DNA from: Betaproteobacteria bacterium
GTDB lineage: Bacteria > Pseudomonadota > Gammaproteobacteria > Burkholderiales > Rhodocyclaceae
Assembly: GCA_028065725.1 (NCBI GenBank)
Contig: JAPTVL010000334.1
Coordinates: forward strand, 1 to 37,559
DNA length: 37,559 bases
Direction of reading: 5' to 3'
The notes beneath the pieces were generated by a model that saw only the letters and a program-made list of their open reading frames with translations, ran no database searches and was not told the DNA's origin. Position numbers and translations under genes: made by a program. Of this stretch, positions 27,947 to 36,544 are shown in pieces (position 1 is the stretch's first letter; every line of letters starts with the position of its first letter).

Positions 27947-29736
27947 GCGAACTGCGCACCGGAATAGTTCTGACCCTTTCGGGCAACCTGGAAGCCCGAG
28001 CCAAGCGCTATGGCCAGGCGCTCGACGGGTTCAGCCGTCGCGGCCAGCGCAGCATGGCGGTGCTGCGCCGCTCGATGGACGTGATGGGCGCAGGCCTCGA
28101 CCGCCTGGGCAACCGTTATACCGCGCTGCTCTCCGGCGCGGCTGGCGTGGGTGCGGCCAAGATGGTGATGGATCTGGAAATGCGTTTCACGCGGCTGGGC
28201 ATCCAGGCCAACGCCAGCGCTGAACAGGTGGCCAAGCTCAAGCGAGAAATTTACGAGGCGGCGCAAGCGCCCGACGTGCGCATCGATCCGGGCGAGATCA
28301 CCTCGGCCATCGAAGCCATCATCGAAAAAACAGGCGACCTCAAATTCGCCGAAGCCAACATCCGCAATATCGGTCTGGCCATCCAGGCCACCGGCGCCGG
28401 CGGCCAGGACATCGGCGAGATCCTCGCCGAGTTCCAGAAGATGGACATCAAGAGCCCGGACAAGGTGCTGGAGGCGCTCGATCTGCTCAACGTGCAGGGC
28501 AAAGAGGGCGCGTTCACCCTGCAGAACCTGGCCGCGCTTGGTCCGCGTGTCATCACGGCCTACACCTCCACGGGGCGTAGTGGCGCCGAGGCGCTGCGCG
28601 AAATGGGCGCAGCGCTGCAGGTGATCCGCATGGGTACCGGGTCGAGCGAGATGGCGGCAACAGCGTTCGAAGCTGTTCTGCGCACGCTGGCAGACCCGAA
28701 GAAGATCAAGGATCTGGAACGGCTCGCCGGCATCAGCGTGTTCGATCCGAAGAAACTCAAGGAAGGCCAGCGCGTGCTGCGCCCGATCAACGAATTGATG
28801 ACGGAAATCATCAAGAAAACCAAGGGCGACAAGGTCAAGCTCGGAACGATCTTCGACGCCGAGGCGGTGCGCGCATTCAACCAGGCGGCGGGGGAGTTTC
28901 AGCGTACTGGCCGGCTCGACAGCCTAGAGAAATTCATGTCCGTGCATGCCGACGGCACCGCCACCACGCAAGACTCGGCGCGCGCCGCCAAAACAGCCAG
29001 CTCCGCGCTGACCAACCTCTACACCGCGTGGAAGAAATTTGCCGACTCGGAACTGACCGGCCCGATCCAGTCCCTGGCCGACCAGCTCAATAGCCTGGAG
29101 CCCGGCACCGTTGATCGCTGGATGAAAGTGGCCAAGTGGGTCGCCATCATCGGCGGCGGCCTGATCGTTGCACGCAAGGTCTTCAAGGCTGGGCAGGGGG
29201 TCGCCGGGATGCTGGGCGGCAAGGCTGGCGCTGCCGGCGCCGCCGGCGCGCTGGGCGGCATGCCGCTGCCGTTGCCGGTCTACGTGGTCAACAAGCACAT
29301 GAGCCTGACGCCGGATGCCTGGGGCGGCGGATCCAAGGGCAGCGCAAAGGCGGGTGCCGGCAAAGGACTTCTGGGCCGCGCTGGAGGACTGTTGGCAACA
29401 GGTGCCAGAGTGGCTGGTCCGCTCGCGGCCGCGGGTGCCGCCGGTTATGGTGCGGGCACGCTGATCAACAAGACGTTGCTGGAAGGCACCAAGGCAGGCG
29501 ACGTCATTGGACGCAGCATCGCGCAGGTGCTTGCCTTGTTCGGCAGCCAGGATGCGAAAGATTCACTGGCAACTGAGCGCGCCGCTCAAAGCATGGGCCA
29601 GGCGGCTGAAAAAATGGCAAACGCCAAGGCCAGGGTAGAGATCGAGATCAAGGGCGCGCCGGCCACGGTGCGGTCGATGCGCTCCAACAACCTGGACATG
29701 GACGTGTCGTCCGGCCTGACGATGGTGGGGAACTGA
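27943..29736 (+). CDS. Tail tape measure protein (Mu gp42-like)
   Basis: The 597-aa protein sets tail length and is ejected during infection. The N-terminal coiled part (GIVLTLSGNLEARAKRYGQALDGFSRRGQRSM) leads to the TP901-type core. That core has AAKMVMDLEMRFTRLGIQANAS, AIEAIIEKTGDLKFAEANIRNIGLAIQATGAGGQDIGEILAEFQKM, and LQNLAALGPRVITAYTSTGRSGAEALREMGAALQVI. After about residue 400 there is a hydrophobic Ala/Gly-rich stretch (KWVAIIGGGLIVARKVF; GLLATGARVAGPLAAAGAAGYGAG) that can insert into the host membrane. It starts in an ATGA with the chaperone extension. Confidence 0.93.
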   Translation: MSELRTGIVLTLSGNLEARAKRYGQALDGFSRRGQRSMAVLRRSMDVMGAGLDRLGNRYTALLSGAAGVGAAKMVMDLEMRFTRLGIQANASAEQVAKLKREIYEAAQAPDVRIDPGEITSAIEAIIEKTGDLKFAEANIRNIGLAIQATGAGGQDIGEILAEFQKMDIKSPDKVLEALDLLNVQGKEGAFTLQNLAALGPRVITAYTSTGRSGAEALREMGAALQVIRMGTGSSEMAATAFEAVLRTLADPKKIKDLERLAGISVFDPKKLKEGQRVLRPINELMTEIIKKTKGDKVKLGTIFDAEAVRAFNQAAGEFQRTGRLDSLEKFMSVHADGTATTQDSARAAKTASSALTNLYTAWKKFADSELTGPIQSLADQLNSLEPGTVDRWMKVAKWVAIIGGGLIVARKVFKAGQGVAGMLGGKAGAAGAAGALGGMPLPLPVYVVNKHMSLTPDAWGGGSKGSAKAGAGKGLLGRAGGLLATGARVAGPLAAAGAAGYGAGTLINKTLLEGTKAGDVIGRSIAQVLALFGSQDAKDSLATERAAQSMGQAAEKMANAKARVEIEIKGAPATVRSMRSNNLDMDVSSGLTMVGN

Positions 29737-29738
29737 TG

Positions 29739-29939
29739 CTACTGACGATTCATCATGTTGGCCATCTTTTCGCGGGCGGCATCCTTTACCCACGCATTGT
29801 AGAGGTAGGACCACATGATAACGAAGGCAATCGGGTAGGACCACCAAGGGAGCAGATCCCAGGTTCCGTAGGCAAATGCGCCTGTGCCAACAACGGCCAG
29901 GATGGTCGCCTGGACGGCAATGCGTTGCGTTGTGTTCAT
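29739..29939 (-). CDS. Antisense small membrane protein (moron candidate)
   Basis: This is the only minus-strand gene within the rightward late operon. It encodes a 66-aa protein with two hydrophobic segments (about residues 7-24, IAVQATILAVVGTGAFAY, and 31-48, PWWSYPIAFVIMWSYLYN) and a charged C-terminal tail (WVKDAAREKMANMMNRQ). A GGAGAGGAAAT run just before the ATG is a strong ribosome-binding site. The region is visibly less GC-rich than its neighbours. It fills the gap between tape measure and gp43 exactly. A weak promoter TTGGAT-17-TATGCT can be drawn upstream. Exclusion, toxin or holin roles are open. Confidence 0.72.
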   Translation of the reverse strand: MNTTQRIAVQATILAVVGTGAFAYGTWDLLPWWSYPIAFVIMWSYLYNAWVKDAAREKMANMMNRQ

Positions 29940-29974
29940 GATTTCCTCTCCCTTCAGAGTTTACAGCCTAGCAT

Positions 29975-31180
29975 ATGACCTGGCGCGATCGCATCCAATC
30001 CAACTCCGTCGATGGCCAGCCTTTGCTGGGCAGCTTCCGTGGCGCGCGCTTCGTGGTGCCGGAAAACGACCTGGAGTTCGGTCGCCGCAAGCAGGTGCAC
30101 GAATACCCCAAGCGCGACACGCCCTATGTGGAGGATATCGGCCGCAAGGCGCGCCGCTTTAGCGTGCAGGTGTTTGTCGACGGCAGCATCACGGCCGATG
30201 GCGATTACATTCCGGCGCGCGATGCGCTGATCGCGGCGATCGAGGAGGCCGGACCCGGCACGCTAGTGCATCCGTGGTATGGCTCGCTGCGGGTGGATGT
30301 GGTGGAGTCCAGCGTGCGCGAGTCCACCCGCGAGGGCGGCCGCGCCGCCTTCCAGCTCGCATTCGTCGAGGCGGGCGAGGCCATTTTTCCAACGGCCACG
30401 GTGCAGACGGCGAGCCAGGTGGAGGCTGCGGCCGACGCCGCCCTGGAGACCGTCCAGGCAGACTTCGAGCAGGCCTGGGACGTGGACAAGCTGCCCGGCT
30501 TCAGCCTGGCCGAACTGGCGGCGGAGATTGATCGCACCCTGGCCGAGGACGAGCGCTGGGTGGCCGGCGCGGTGGATTCGGTCGCGGCCCAGATCCGGGC
30601 GCCGGGCAACATGGCGGCCGCCCTGGTCGGCGCCGTGCGGCGCCTGGCCGATGCGACCAGCGCGCCGCTGCGGGCGATCTCACTGTACAAGACGCTGTTT
30701 GGCGCCGGGTCATCGAGTCCGGCTGTCCCCACCACTACACCCACGCGCCGGCGCCAGGCAGCATCGACCGCCGCCCTGCATGCCGCTGTGCAGCGCAGTG
30801 CGGTGATCGAGGCCTGCCGCGCATCCAGCCGGGCCGGCTATATGTCCCGCGACGATGCGCTGACCGTGCGTGCCAGCCTGCTCGATGCGCTGGATGACCA
30901 GATGGAAGCCGTCGACGCGGTGGCCGGCGCGCCTGTGTCGGATGATGTTTATCAGGCCCTTGCTGCGCTGCGCGCTGCCGTGGCCGAGGATCTGCGCGTG
31001 CGTGGCGCGCGGCTGCCGGAACTGACCACCATTACGCTGGGCGCGCCCATGCCTGCGCTGGTGGTGGCGTACCGGGTGTTTGGCAACGCGGCGCGCGATA
31101 CCGAGATCGTTGAGCGCAACCATATCCGCCACCCAGGCTATGTGCCGGGTGGCCGTCCGTTGGAGGTGATCAATGGATGA
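29975..31180 (+). CDS. N: DNA circularisation / tail protein (Mu gpN-like)
   Basis: The 401-aa protein has the DNA_circ_N domain at its N-terminus. WRDRIQSNSVDGQPLLGSFRGARFVVPENDLEFGRRKQVHEYPKRDTPYVEDIGRKARRFSVQVFVDG is followed by ARDALIAAIEEAGPGTLVHPWYGSLRVDVVESSVRES, ending near residue 130. The rest is helical and alanine-rich. In Mu this is gpN, a tail/baseplate component that also travels with the DNA. There is no good ribosome-binding site beyond GGCAG-like bases, because the preceding gene is antisense. Confidence 0.9.
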   Translation: MTWRDRIQSNSVDGQPLLGSFRGARFVVPENDLEFGRRKQVHEYPKRDTPYVEDIGRKARRFSVQVFVDGSITADGDYIPARDALIAAIEEAGPGTLVHPWYGSLRVDVVESSVRESTREGGRAAFQLAFVEAGEAIFPTATVQTASQVEAAADAALETVQADFEQAWDVDKLPGFSLAELAAEIDRTLAEDERWVAGAVDSVAAQIRAPGNMAAALVGAVRRLADATSAPLRAISLYKTLFGAGSSSPAVPTTTPTRRRQAASTAALHAAVQRSAVIEACRASSRAGYMSRDDALTVRASLLDALDDQMEAVDAVAGAPVSDDVYQALAALRAAVAEDLRVRGARLPELTTITLGAPMPALVVAYRVFGNAARDTEIVERNHIRHPGYVPGGRPLEVING

Positions 31181-32213
31181 TGTGCGCCTGGTGATCGGGA
31201 CCGAGGTCCACGCCGGCTGGACGGAGATCCGCGTGATGCGCTCGATCGAGGCCGTGGCCGACACGTTTGAGTTGACGCTGACCGAGCGCTGGGCGGATGG
31301 CGATGAACCCCGCCCGATCCGCGCGGGCACGGCCTGCGAGTTGTGGATCGACGATGAGCGCGTGGTCACGGGCTACGTGGACGAAGTGGCGCCGGGCTAC
31401 GACGCGCAAAAGCACACGGTAACCGCGTCGGGCCGCAGCAAGGCCGGCGACCTGGTCGACTGTTCGCTTTCCGGTACCCAGCAGTGGAAGGGCCAGACCC
31501 TGCTCTCGATTGCACGCGGCCTGACCAAGCGTTTCGGCATCGAGGTGCGGACAGAGGTCGGCGCCGGGGAGGTATTCCAGGTCGAGGCGCTGGAGCCAGG
31601 CGAACCGGTGTGGGATTTCCTTGAGCAGCTCGCTCGCCGCCGCGCCGTGCGCATCGTGAGCCTGCCGGACGGCAACCTGCTGATCACCCGCGCTGGCACA
31701 AGCCGCATCGCCACACCGCTCACGCTGGGCGAAAACATCTTGCGCGCATCGGGCGAATTCTCGCTGCGCGAACGCTTCTCGGATTACATCGTGCAAGCCC
31801 AACAGTCCGGCGGGGATGAGAACAACGGCGGTGCGGTGGCGCACGTCAAGGCCCGTGCCGCGGACGCCGGCGTGACGCGCTATCGCCCGACCGCGGTGCT
31901 GGCCGATGGCCCCGGCACCACGGCCGACGCCAAGCGCCGCGCCGAATGGCAGCGCAACACCGCATGGGGGCGTGGGCAGGGGGTGGTTTATACCGTGAAC
32001 GGCTGGCGCCATGCCGATGGCCTCTGGGCGCCAAACCGCCTGGTGCGTGTGGACGATCCCTGGCTTGGCATAGCCGGAGATCGCTTGATCATGTCGGCGC
32101 AGTTTTCTCTCGACGAACAAGGCGCCCGCACCGAATTGCGCGTGATGCCGCGCGAAGCGGCCGACCTTGTGAAACTGCCCGATCCAAAAAAATCAGACGG
32201 AGGTGGCTGGTGA
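31173..32213 (+). CDS. P: Baseplate hub protein (Mu gpP-like)
   Basis: The 346-aa protein is the phage tail/baseplate hub, related to phage late control gpD and T4 gp27. Typical parts are VRLVIGTEVHAGWTEIRVMRSIEAVADTFELTLTERW, YVDEVAPGYDAQKHTVTASGRSKAGDLVDCS and SLRERFSDYIVQAQQSG. GVVYTVNGWRHADGLWAPNRLVRVDDPWLGIAGDRLIMSAQFSLDEQGARTELRVMPREA closes it. It overlaps the gpN gene by 8 bp and the spike by GTGA. Confidence 0.92.
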   Translation: MDDVRLVIGTEVHAGWTEIRVMRSIEAVADTFELTLTERWADGDEPRPIRAGTACELWIDDERVVTGYVDEVAPGYDAQKHTVTASGRSKAGDLVDCSLSGTQQWKGQTLLSIARGLTKRFGIEVRTEVGAGEVFQVEALEPGEPVWDFLEQLARRRAVRIVSLPDGNLLITRAGTSRIATPLTLGENILRASGEFSLRERFSDYIVQAQQSGGDENNGGAVAHVKARAADAGVTRYRPTAVLADGPGTTADAKRRAEWQRNTAWGRGQGVVYTVNGWRHADGLWAPNRLVRVDDPWLGIAGDRLIMSAQFSLDEQGARTELRVMPREAADLVKLPDPKKSDGGGW

Positions 32214-32767
32214 ACATGCACACAATTAACCGCATGCTGGCACCGATCAAGCGGCGGGTGCAGTTCATCGCCACCCGTGCCGTGGTGCACCTGGTCGACC
32301 CCACACGTCTGCTGCAGGAGATGCAGGTCGAAGGGCTGGCGTCCGAGGTGCTGGACGGCATCGAGCACGTCGAGCCATACGGCTACACGGCCAACCCGCA
32401 TGCGGGCGCCGAGGCGATCCTGCTCTCCCTGGGCGGACGGCGCGGGCACACCGTCTGCATCGTCGCCGCCGATCGGCGCTACCGCCTCAAGGGTCTGGCC
32501 AAGGGCGAAGTGGCGCTCTATGACGACCTTGGCCATCAGGTGCACCTGACGCGCGCCGGCATCGTGATTCGCGGCGCGGGACACCCCGTGACGATCACCG
32601 ACATCCCCAAGCTGCGTGTGGAGGCCGACATCGAGGCGACTGGCCAGATCAAAGACCTGTGCGACCTGGGCGGAAAAACCATGTCAGGCATGCGCACCGC
32701 CTACAACGGCCACACCCACCCCGGCGACTCGGGCGGCACCACCGGCACGCCGAATCAGGAGATGTAA
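32210..32767 (+). CDS. Baseplate spike protein (Mu gp45-like)
   Basis: The 185-aa protein starts at GTG 32210 (overlapping the P stop). GGAGG lies 6 bases upstream, better placed than for the ATG at 32216. The N-terminal OB-like part includes MLAPIKRRVQFIATRAVVHLVDPTRLLQEMQVEGL. Beta-helix strands follow (VTITDIPKLRVEADIEATGQIKDL). The tip carries GHTHPGDSGG with H168 and H170, the His-x-His motif that binds iron in Mu gp45 and P2 gpV. It pierces the host outer membrane as a trimer. Confidence 0.93.
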   Translation: MNMHTINRMLAPIKRRVQFIATRAVVHLVDPTRLLQEMQVEGLASEVLDGIEHVEPYGYTANPHAGAEAILLSLGGRRGHTVCIVAADRRYRLKGLAKGEVALYDDLGHQVHLTRAGIVIRGAGHPVTITDIPKLRVEADIEATGQIKDLCDLGGKTMSGMRTAYNGHTHPGDSGGTTGTPNQEM

Positions 32768-33211
32768 ATGACCGATATCGCACTGCGCCTGATCAAACGA
32801 GGCCCGTTCAAGCCGCCCGCGATCGACCTCGCCCTGGACGGCTACGACCTGGCTACCGAGGGAGGCTTGCACACGGCCGTGATCGTGAGCCTGTTCACCG
32901 ACCGCCGCGCCGAATCCGACGATGAAATCCCGGACGGCAGCGGCGACCGCCGCGGCTGGTGGGCCGACCCGGCGCTGGGCTCACGGCTCTGGCTGCTGGC
33001 CCGCGCCAAGGAAACGCCGGACACCCTGGCCCGCGCCCGCGCTTACGCCATCGAATCCCTGCAGTGGCTGATCGATGACGGCGTGGCCACGGCTGTGGAC
33101 GTGACGGCCGAATGGACACAGCGCTTCGTCGTCGGCCTGCGCGTGGTCATCACCCTGGCCGACGACAGCCGCTTCGACGATGTTTTCAACTATGACCTGG
33201 AGGCCGCTTAA
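32768..33211 (+). CDS. Baseplate wedge protein (Mu gp46-like)
   Basis: The 147-aa protein fits the phage GP46 family. It has DIALRLIKRGPFKPPAIDLAL, TAVIVSLFTDRRAESDDEIPDGSGDRRGWWADP with the conserved RRGWW and GSRLWLL, and a C-terminal half ALQWL-like SLQWLIDDGVATAVDVTAEW. Its order between spike and gp47 is as in Mu and P2. It is a wedge component, corresponding functionally to T4 gp25. It starts directly at the spike stop and ends directly before gp47. Confidence 0.92.
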   Translation: MTDIALRLIKRGPFKPPAIDLALDGYDLATEGGLHTAVIVSLFTDRRAESDDEIPDGSGDRRGWWADPALGSRLWLLARAKETPDTLARARAYAIESLQWLIDDGVATAVDVTAEWTQRFVVGLRVVITLADDSRFDDVFNYDLEAA

Positions 33212-34267
33212 ATGGCGTTTACCCGCCCGACCTTAAGCAAGCTCATCGAGCGTGCCCAGTCCGACACCGAAACCCGCCTGCCTGGCGCACAGCCCAGGCT
33301 GCGGAATTCCATGCTCGGCGTGCTGGCCCGTGTGCATCCTGGCGCCAACCACGGCCTCTACGGGCACCTCGACTGGATCGCACGCCAGATCATCTACGAC
33401 ACCGCCGATACCGAGACGCTGGATCGCGCGGCCGGGCTCTGGCTGCAGGTGCCACGCAAGGCGGCCGTTGCTGCGGCTGGCCCGGTAACGTTGACAGGCA
33501 CCACTGGCTCGATCGTCCCGGCCGGTACCCGGCTCGCGGCCGCCAATGGCGAGGAATACGAGACCGCCGCCGAGGTGACGCTCGCCGCCGGCACCGCCAC
33601 CGCCCAGGTCACCGCGCTCACCGCCGGCCAGTCCGGCAACCTCGCTGCCGGCACCGCGCTGGCCCTGGTCTCGCCCATCGCTGGCGTCAACGCCCAGGCC
33701 ACGGTTGCGGCCGGCGGCCTGGTCGGCGGCGCAGACCAGGAAACCGATGCCTCCCTGCTGGCCCGGCTGAAGGCCCGCATCCAGCGCGCCCCGCACGGCG
33801 GATCGCGTGATGACTACATTACCTGGGCGCTTGAAGTGGCTGGCGTCACCCGCGCCTGGTGCTATCCAAAAGAGCAGGGCATCGGCACGGTCACCGTGCG
33901 CTTCGTCCGCGACGATGACGCCAGCATCATCCCGGACGCCGCCGAGGTGGCGGCCGTGCAGGCCTACATCGAGGCGCGCTACCCGGTAAATGGGGACGTA
34001 TTCGTGGTCGCGCCCATCCCGATTGCACTCAATCTCACTATCCGGCTCACGCCCAACACCAGCGCCGTGCAGGCCGCCGTGCAGGCTGAGATTGCAGACC
34101 TGCTGCGGCGCGAGGCCGAGCCGGGCGGCACCATCCTCATCAGCCATATCCGTGAGGCCATCAGTCTGGCGGCCGGCGAGACCAACCACGTGCTGACCAT
34201 CCCTGCTGCTGACGTTACCCACACCACCGGCCAGATCGCTGTCATGGGGGCCATCACATGGGCCTGA
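33212..34267 (+). CDS. Baseplate J-like protein (Mu gp47-like)
   Basis: The 351-aa protein belongs to the baseplate J family. Its N-terminus is FTRPTLSKLIERAQSDTETRLPGAQPRLRNSMLGVLARVHPGANHGLYGHLDWIARQ. A VTLTGTTGSIVPAGTRLAAANGEEY carbohydrate-like fold follows. The core is GGADQETDASLLARLKARIQRAPHGGSRDDYITWALEVAGVTRAWCYPKEQGIGTVTV. It overlaps gp48 by 10 bp. It builds the baseplate wedges to which fibres attach. Confidence 0.95.
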   Translation: MAFTRPTLSKLIERAQSDTETRLPGAQPRLRNSMLGVLARVHPGANHGLYGHLDWIARQIIYDTADTETLDRAAGLWLQVPRKAAVAAAGPVTLTGTTGSIVPAGTRLAAANGEEYETAAEVTLAAGTATAQVTALTAGQSGNLAAGTALALVSPIAGVNAQATVAAGGLVGGADQETDASLLARLKARIQRAPHGGSRDDYITWALEVAGVTRAWCYPKEQGIGTVTVRFVRDDDASIIPDAAEVAAVQAYIEARYPVNGDVFVVAPIPIALNLTIRLTPNTSAVQAAVQAEIADLLRREAEPGGTILISHIREAISLAAGETNHVLTIPAADVTHTTGQIAVMGAITWA

Positions 34268-34860
34268 ACGCGGCCGACTACCTGAGCCAGCTGCAGGCGC
34301 TGCTGCCGCAGGGGCCGGCCTGGCCGCGCGATGCGGGCGCCACGCTCACCAAGCTGTTGCAATCGATGGCCGACGAGCTCGCCCGCGTCGACGGCCGCGC
34401 CGCTCAACTGCTGGAGGAGGCCGACCCACGCACCACCCTGGAGCTGTTGCCTGACTGGGAGCGCGTCGCCGGCTTGCCCGACCCCTGCAGCGCTGGCATC
34501 GCCACCACGCTGGCCGAACGCCGCGCCGCCCTGGTCGACAGGCTCACCGCCGAAGGCGGAGCGAGCAAGCCCTATTTCCAGGGCATCGCCGAGCGCCTCG
34601 GCTACCAGGTCGAGATCGAGCGTTTCAGCCCGTTTATCTGCGGCCTCTCCCGTTGCGGCGATCCGCTCAACGGCGCGCCCAGCGTCCGCCACTACTGGCG
34701 CGTCCGCGTCATCGGTGCTCGGCTCACCCAGTTTCGCGCCGGCGCCAGCCAGATCGGCGACCGCCTCGGCAAGATCACCCGCGCCACCGACCTGGAATGC
34801 CTGCTAACCAGGCTGGCGCCGGCCCACACCACCGTCATTGTTGCCTACGAAGGAGCTTAA
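34258..34860 (+). CDS. Tail protein DUF2313 (Mu gp48-like, gpI of P2 type)
   Basis: The 200-aa protein matches DUF2313/YmfQ. It has NAADYLSQLQALLPQGPAWPRDAGATLTKLLQSMADELARVDGRAAQLLEEADPRTTLELLPDWERVAGLPD, and later RCGDPL and HYWRVRVIGARLTQFRAGASQIGDRLG. The C-terminus (APAHTTVIVAYEG) is characteristic. It connects baseplate and tail fibre. Confidence 0.93.
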   Translation: MGLNAADYLSQLQALLPQGPAWPRDAGATLTKLLQSMADELARVDGRAAQLLEEADPRTTLELLPDWERVAGLPDPCSAGIATTLAERRAALVDRLTAEGGASKPYFQGIAERLGYQVEIERFSPFICGLSRCGDPLNGAPSVRHYWRVRVIGARLTQFRAGASQIGDRLGKITRATDLECLLTRLAPAHTTVIVAYEGA

Positions 34861-34863
34861 AAA

Positions 34864-35793
34864 ATGAAATACACCCCGCCCATCGGCGGCGCCGCCAACG
34901 ATCCCTACGTCGATGCCAATCCGGCCACCGGCGTCGAAGGATCGCCCGTGCCGGCCGCCGCCATCGAGCATCCCCAGCGTGAGATTGCCAACGTCATCAC
35001 CGGCGCCGGACTCACCCCAGACGTTGGCGACCTCAATCAACTCTATCAGGCCATTCAGCGCATCGCGGTCGGGGGTGATTACAAGGCCAGCGTCCGGGCA
35101 GCCACAACCGCAAACATCGCGCTGACGGCATTGCAGACGGTGGATGGCGTAGCGCTGGCCGCCGGTGACCGCGTGCTGGTCAAGGATCAGACCGCAGGCG
35201 CTGAGAACGGCATCTACCTCGCCTCGGCCAACGCGTGGACACGTACCACCGACGCCGACGCCGCGGGTGAACTCACCTCTGGCACCATCGTCCCGGTCGA
35301 ATCGGGCACCCTGAATGCCGACACCATATGGATGCTCACCACCGATGGCGCCATCACCATCGGCACCACGGCGCTGAGCTTTGTCTCCACGGTGGTAGGC
35401 GACGCGAGCACAACGGTTAAGGGCAAGGTGCAGCTCGCCACCAGCGCCGAGGCGCAGGCGCTCACCGACGCGCTCAAGGCGCTGACGCCGGCCACGTTGG
35501 CGTCAGCGCTGAAGGGCACGAATCAGGGATTGGCGGGGAATGGGTATCAAAAACTTCCGGGCGGGTTGATTATTCAATGGGGATCTGTGGCAGGGTCTGG
35601 TAGCGCTGTGACTTTTACTTACCCCATAGCATTCCCAAATAACGTTTTTCAGGCTCTTGTTGGCGACGATTACTCCGGCGCCCAGTACAACGCAAACATC
35701 GGGCCATCAGCTATTACAACGACCAAACTGGACATTTCGTCAGGCGGCCCCTTGCCATCTGTTCAACTTAGGGTTTTGGTTATCGGAAACTAG
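34864..35793 (+). CDS. Tail fibre protein
   Basis: The 309-aa receptor-binding fibre is short for its class. The N-terminal part includes AAIEHPQREIANVITGAGLTPDVGDLNQLYQAI, the usual fibre attachment segment. A repeat domain DYKASVRAATTANIALTALQTVDGVALAAGDRVLVKDQ... ENGIYLASANAWTRTTDAD follows. The C-terminal tip (GYQKLPGGLIIQWGSVAG... FPNNVFQALVGDDYSGA) is the gp53-like fibre domain. From about 35520 the DNA becomes clearly more A/T-rich, so the tip was probably acquired separately. AAGGAG upstream. Confidence 0.88.
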   Translation: MKYTPPIGGAANDPYVDANPATGVEGSPVPAAAIEHPQREIANVITGAGLTPDVGDLNQLYQAIQRIAVGGDYKASVRAATTANIALTALQTVDGVALAAGDRVLVKDQTAGAENGIYLASANAWTRTTDADAAGELTSGTIVPVESGTLNADTIWMLTTDGAITIGTTALSFVSTVVGDASTTVKGKVQLATSAEAQALTDALKALTPATLASALKGTNQGLAGNGYQKLPGGLIIQWGSVAGSGSAVTFTYPIAFPNNVFQALVGDDYSGAQYNANIGPSAITTTKLDISSGGPLPSVQLRVLVIGN

Positions 35794-35802
35794 GGAGAGA
35801 AC

Positions 35803-36384
35803 ATGTTTTACTCAAAAACAACGGGCGGTTTTTATGACCGAGCAATTCACGGCGACAAAATTGCGGCCGACGCAGTCGAGATCACCAGCGACGAGCACGC
35901 CGCATTGCTGACTGCGCAGTCCATCGGCAAGCGCATCGAGGCGGACGCCAACGGCTACCCGGTCGCGGTCGATCCGCCGCGGCCTACCCTGGCCGAGGTG
36001 CAGGCCTCTGCGCTCGCGGCCATCGACGCCGCCGCCGCCGCCACTCGCGCCCACTACATCACGACCGCAGATGGCCAAGCCGCCACCTATCTGCTCAAGG
36101 CCGCCGACGCTGACCGCTACAAGGCCGCAGGCTACCCTGCAGCGCAGATCGCCAGCTATCCCTGGGTGATGGCCAAGGCTAAGGCGATGACTGCTGTCCC
36201 GGCCGCCGCCGACTACCAGGCCGCAGCAGACCTCATCATCTCCACGCGGGATGCCTGGGTTGTTAAAGGCGCGGCCATCGAGGAGGCGCGCGAGCGCGGC
36301 AAGGCGGTCGTGGCGGCAGCGGTGGACGTGGCTGGAGTGGAGACAGCACGCGCAGCGGCGGTGGGTGAGCTTGTGGCGTTGTGA
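35803..36384 (+). CDS. Tail fibre assembly-like protein
   Basis: The 193-aa protein opens with MFYSKTTGGFYDRAIHGDKIAADAVEITSDEHAALL, the usual N-terminus of fibre-assembly chaperones found next to fibre genes. GKRIEADANGYPVAVDPP follows. The C-terminal region (about residues 65-193) is an alanine-rich helical domain like DUF4376-type proteins (AAIDAAAAATRAHYITT... YKAAGYPAAQIASYPWVMAKAKAM). It helps fold or trimerise the fibre. GGGAGAG upstream. Only one fibre/assembly pair is present and there is no invertible segment. Confidence 0.83.
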   Translation: MFYSKTTGGFYDRAIHGDKIAADAVEITSDEHAALLTAQSIGKRIEADANGYPVAVDPPRPTLAEVQASALAAIDAAAAATRAHYITTADGQAATYLLKAADADRYKAAGYPAAQIASYPWVMAKAKAMTAVPAAADYQAAADLIISTRDAWVVKGAAIEEARERGKAVVAAAVDVAGVETARAAAVGELVAL

Positions 36385-36479
36385 TTTGAAGTAGGGAAAA
36401 AAGAGGAAGCGACCAGCAACGTGTTCGAGCACGACGCTGACCACCGCACCCGCAGACTGCTTGCGAGATTGGCCCAAGG

Positions 36480-36509
36480 CTCCCCCACCACGCGCGTGGC
36501 GGGGCGGAG
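36480..36509 (+). terminator. Strong hairpin before the adenine methylase
   Basis: CCACGCGCGTGG (36488-36499) is a perfect palindrome extended by CCCC/GGGG and CTC/GAG arms. It lies in the 160-bp gap after the fibre-assembly gene. No T-run follows. It may end the late tail transcript or shield its 3' end. The rest of the gap has no supportable gene. Confidence 0.5.
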
Positions 36510-36544
36510 TCTACCGGAATAATTTAACGCGAGAAAGGCAGCAA

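Noticed and set aside
34864..36384. Invertible fibre segment with Gin-type recombinase
   Set aside because: There is only one fibre and one assembly gene, no second inverted copy, and no serine recombinase in the window.
36421..36522. 33-codon frame (GTG start) before the adenine methylase, considered as a Com-like leader
   Set aside because: It has no cysteines, poor start spacing, and it runs through a strong hairpin. Not comparable to Mu Com.
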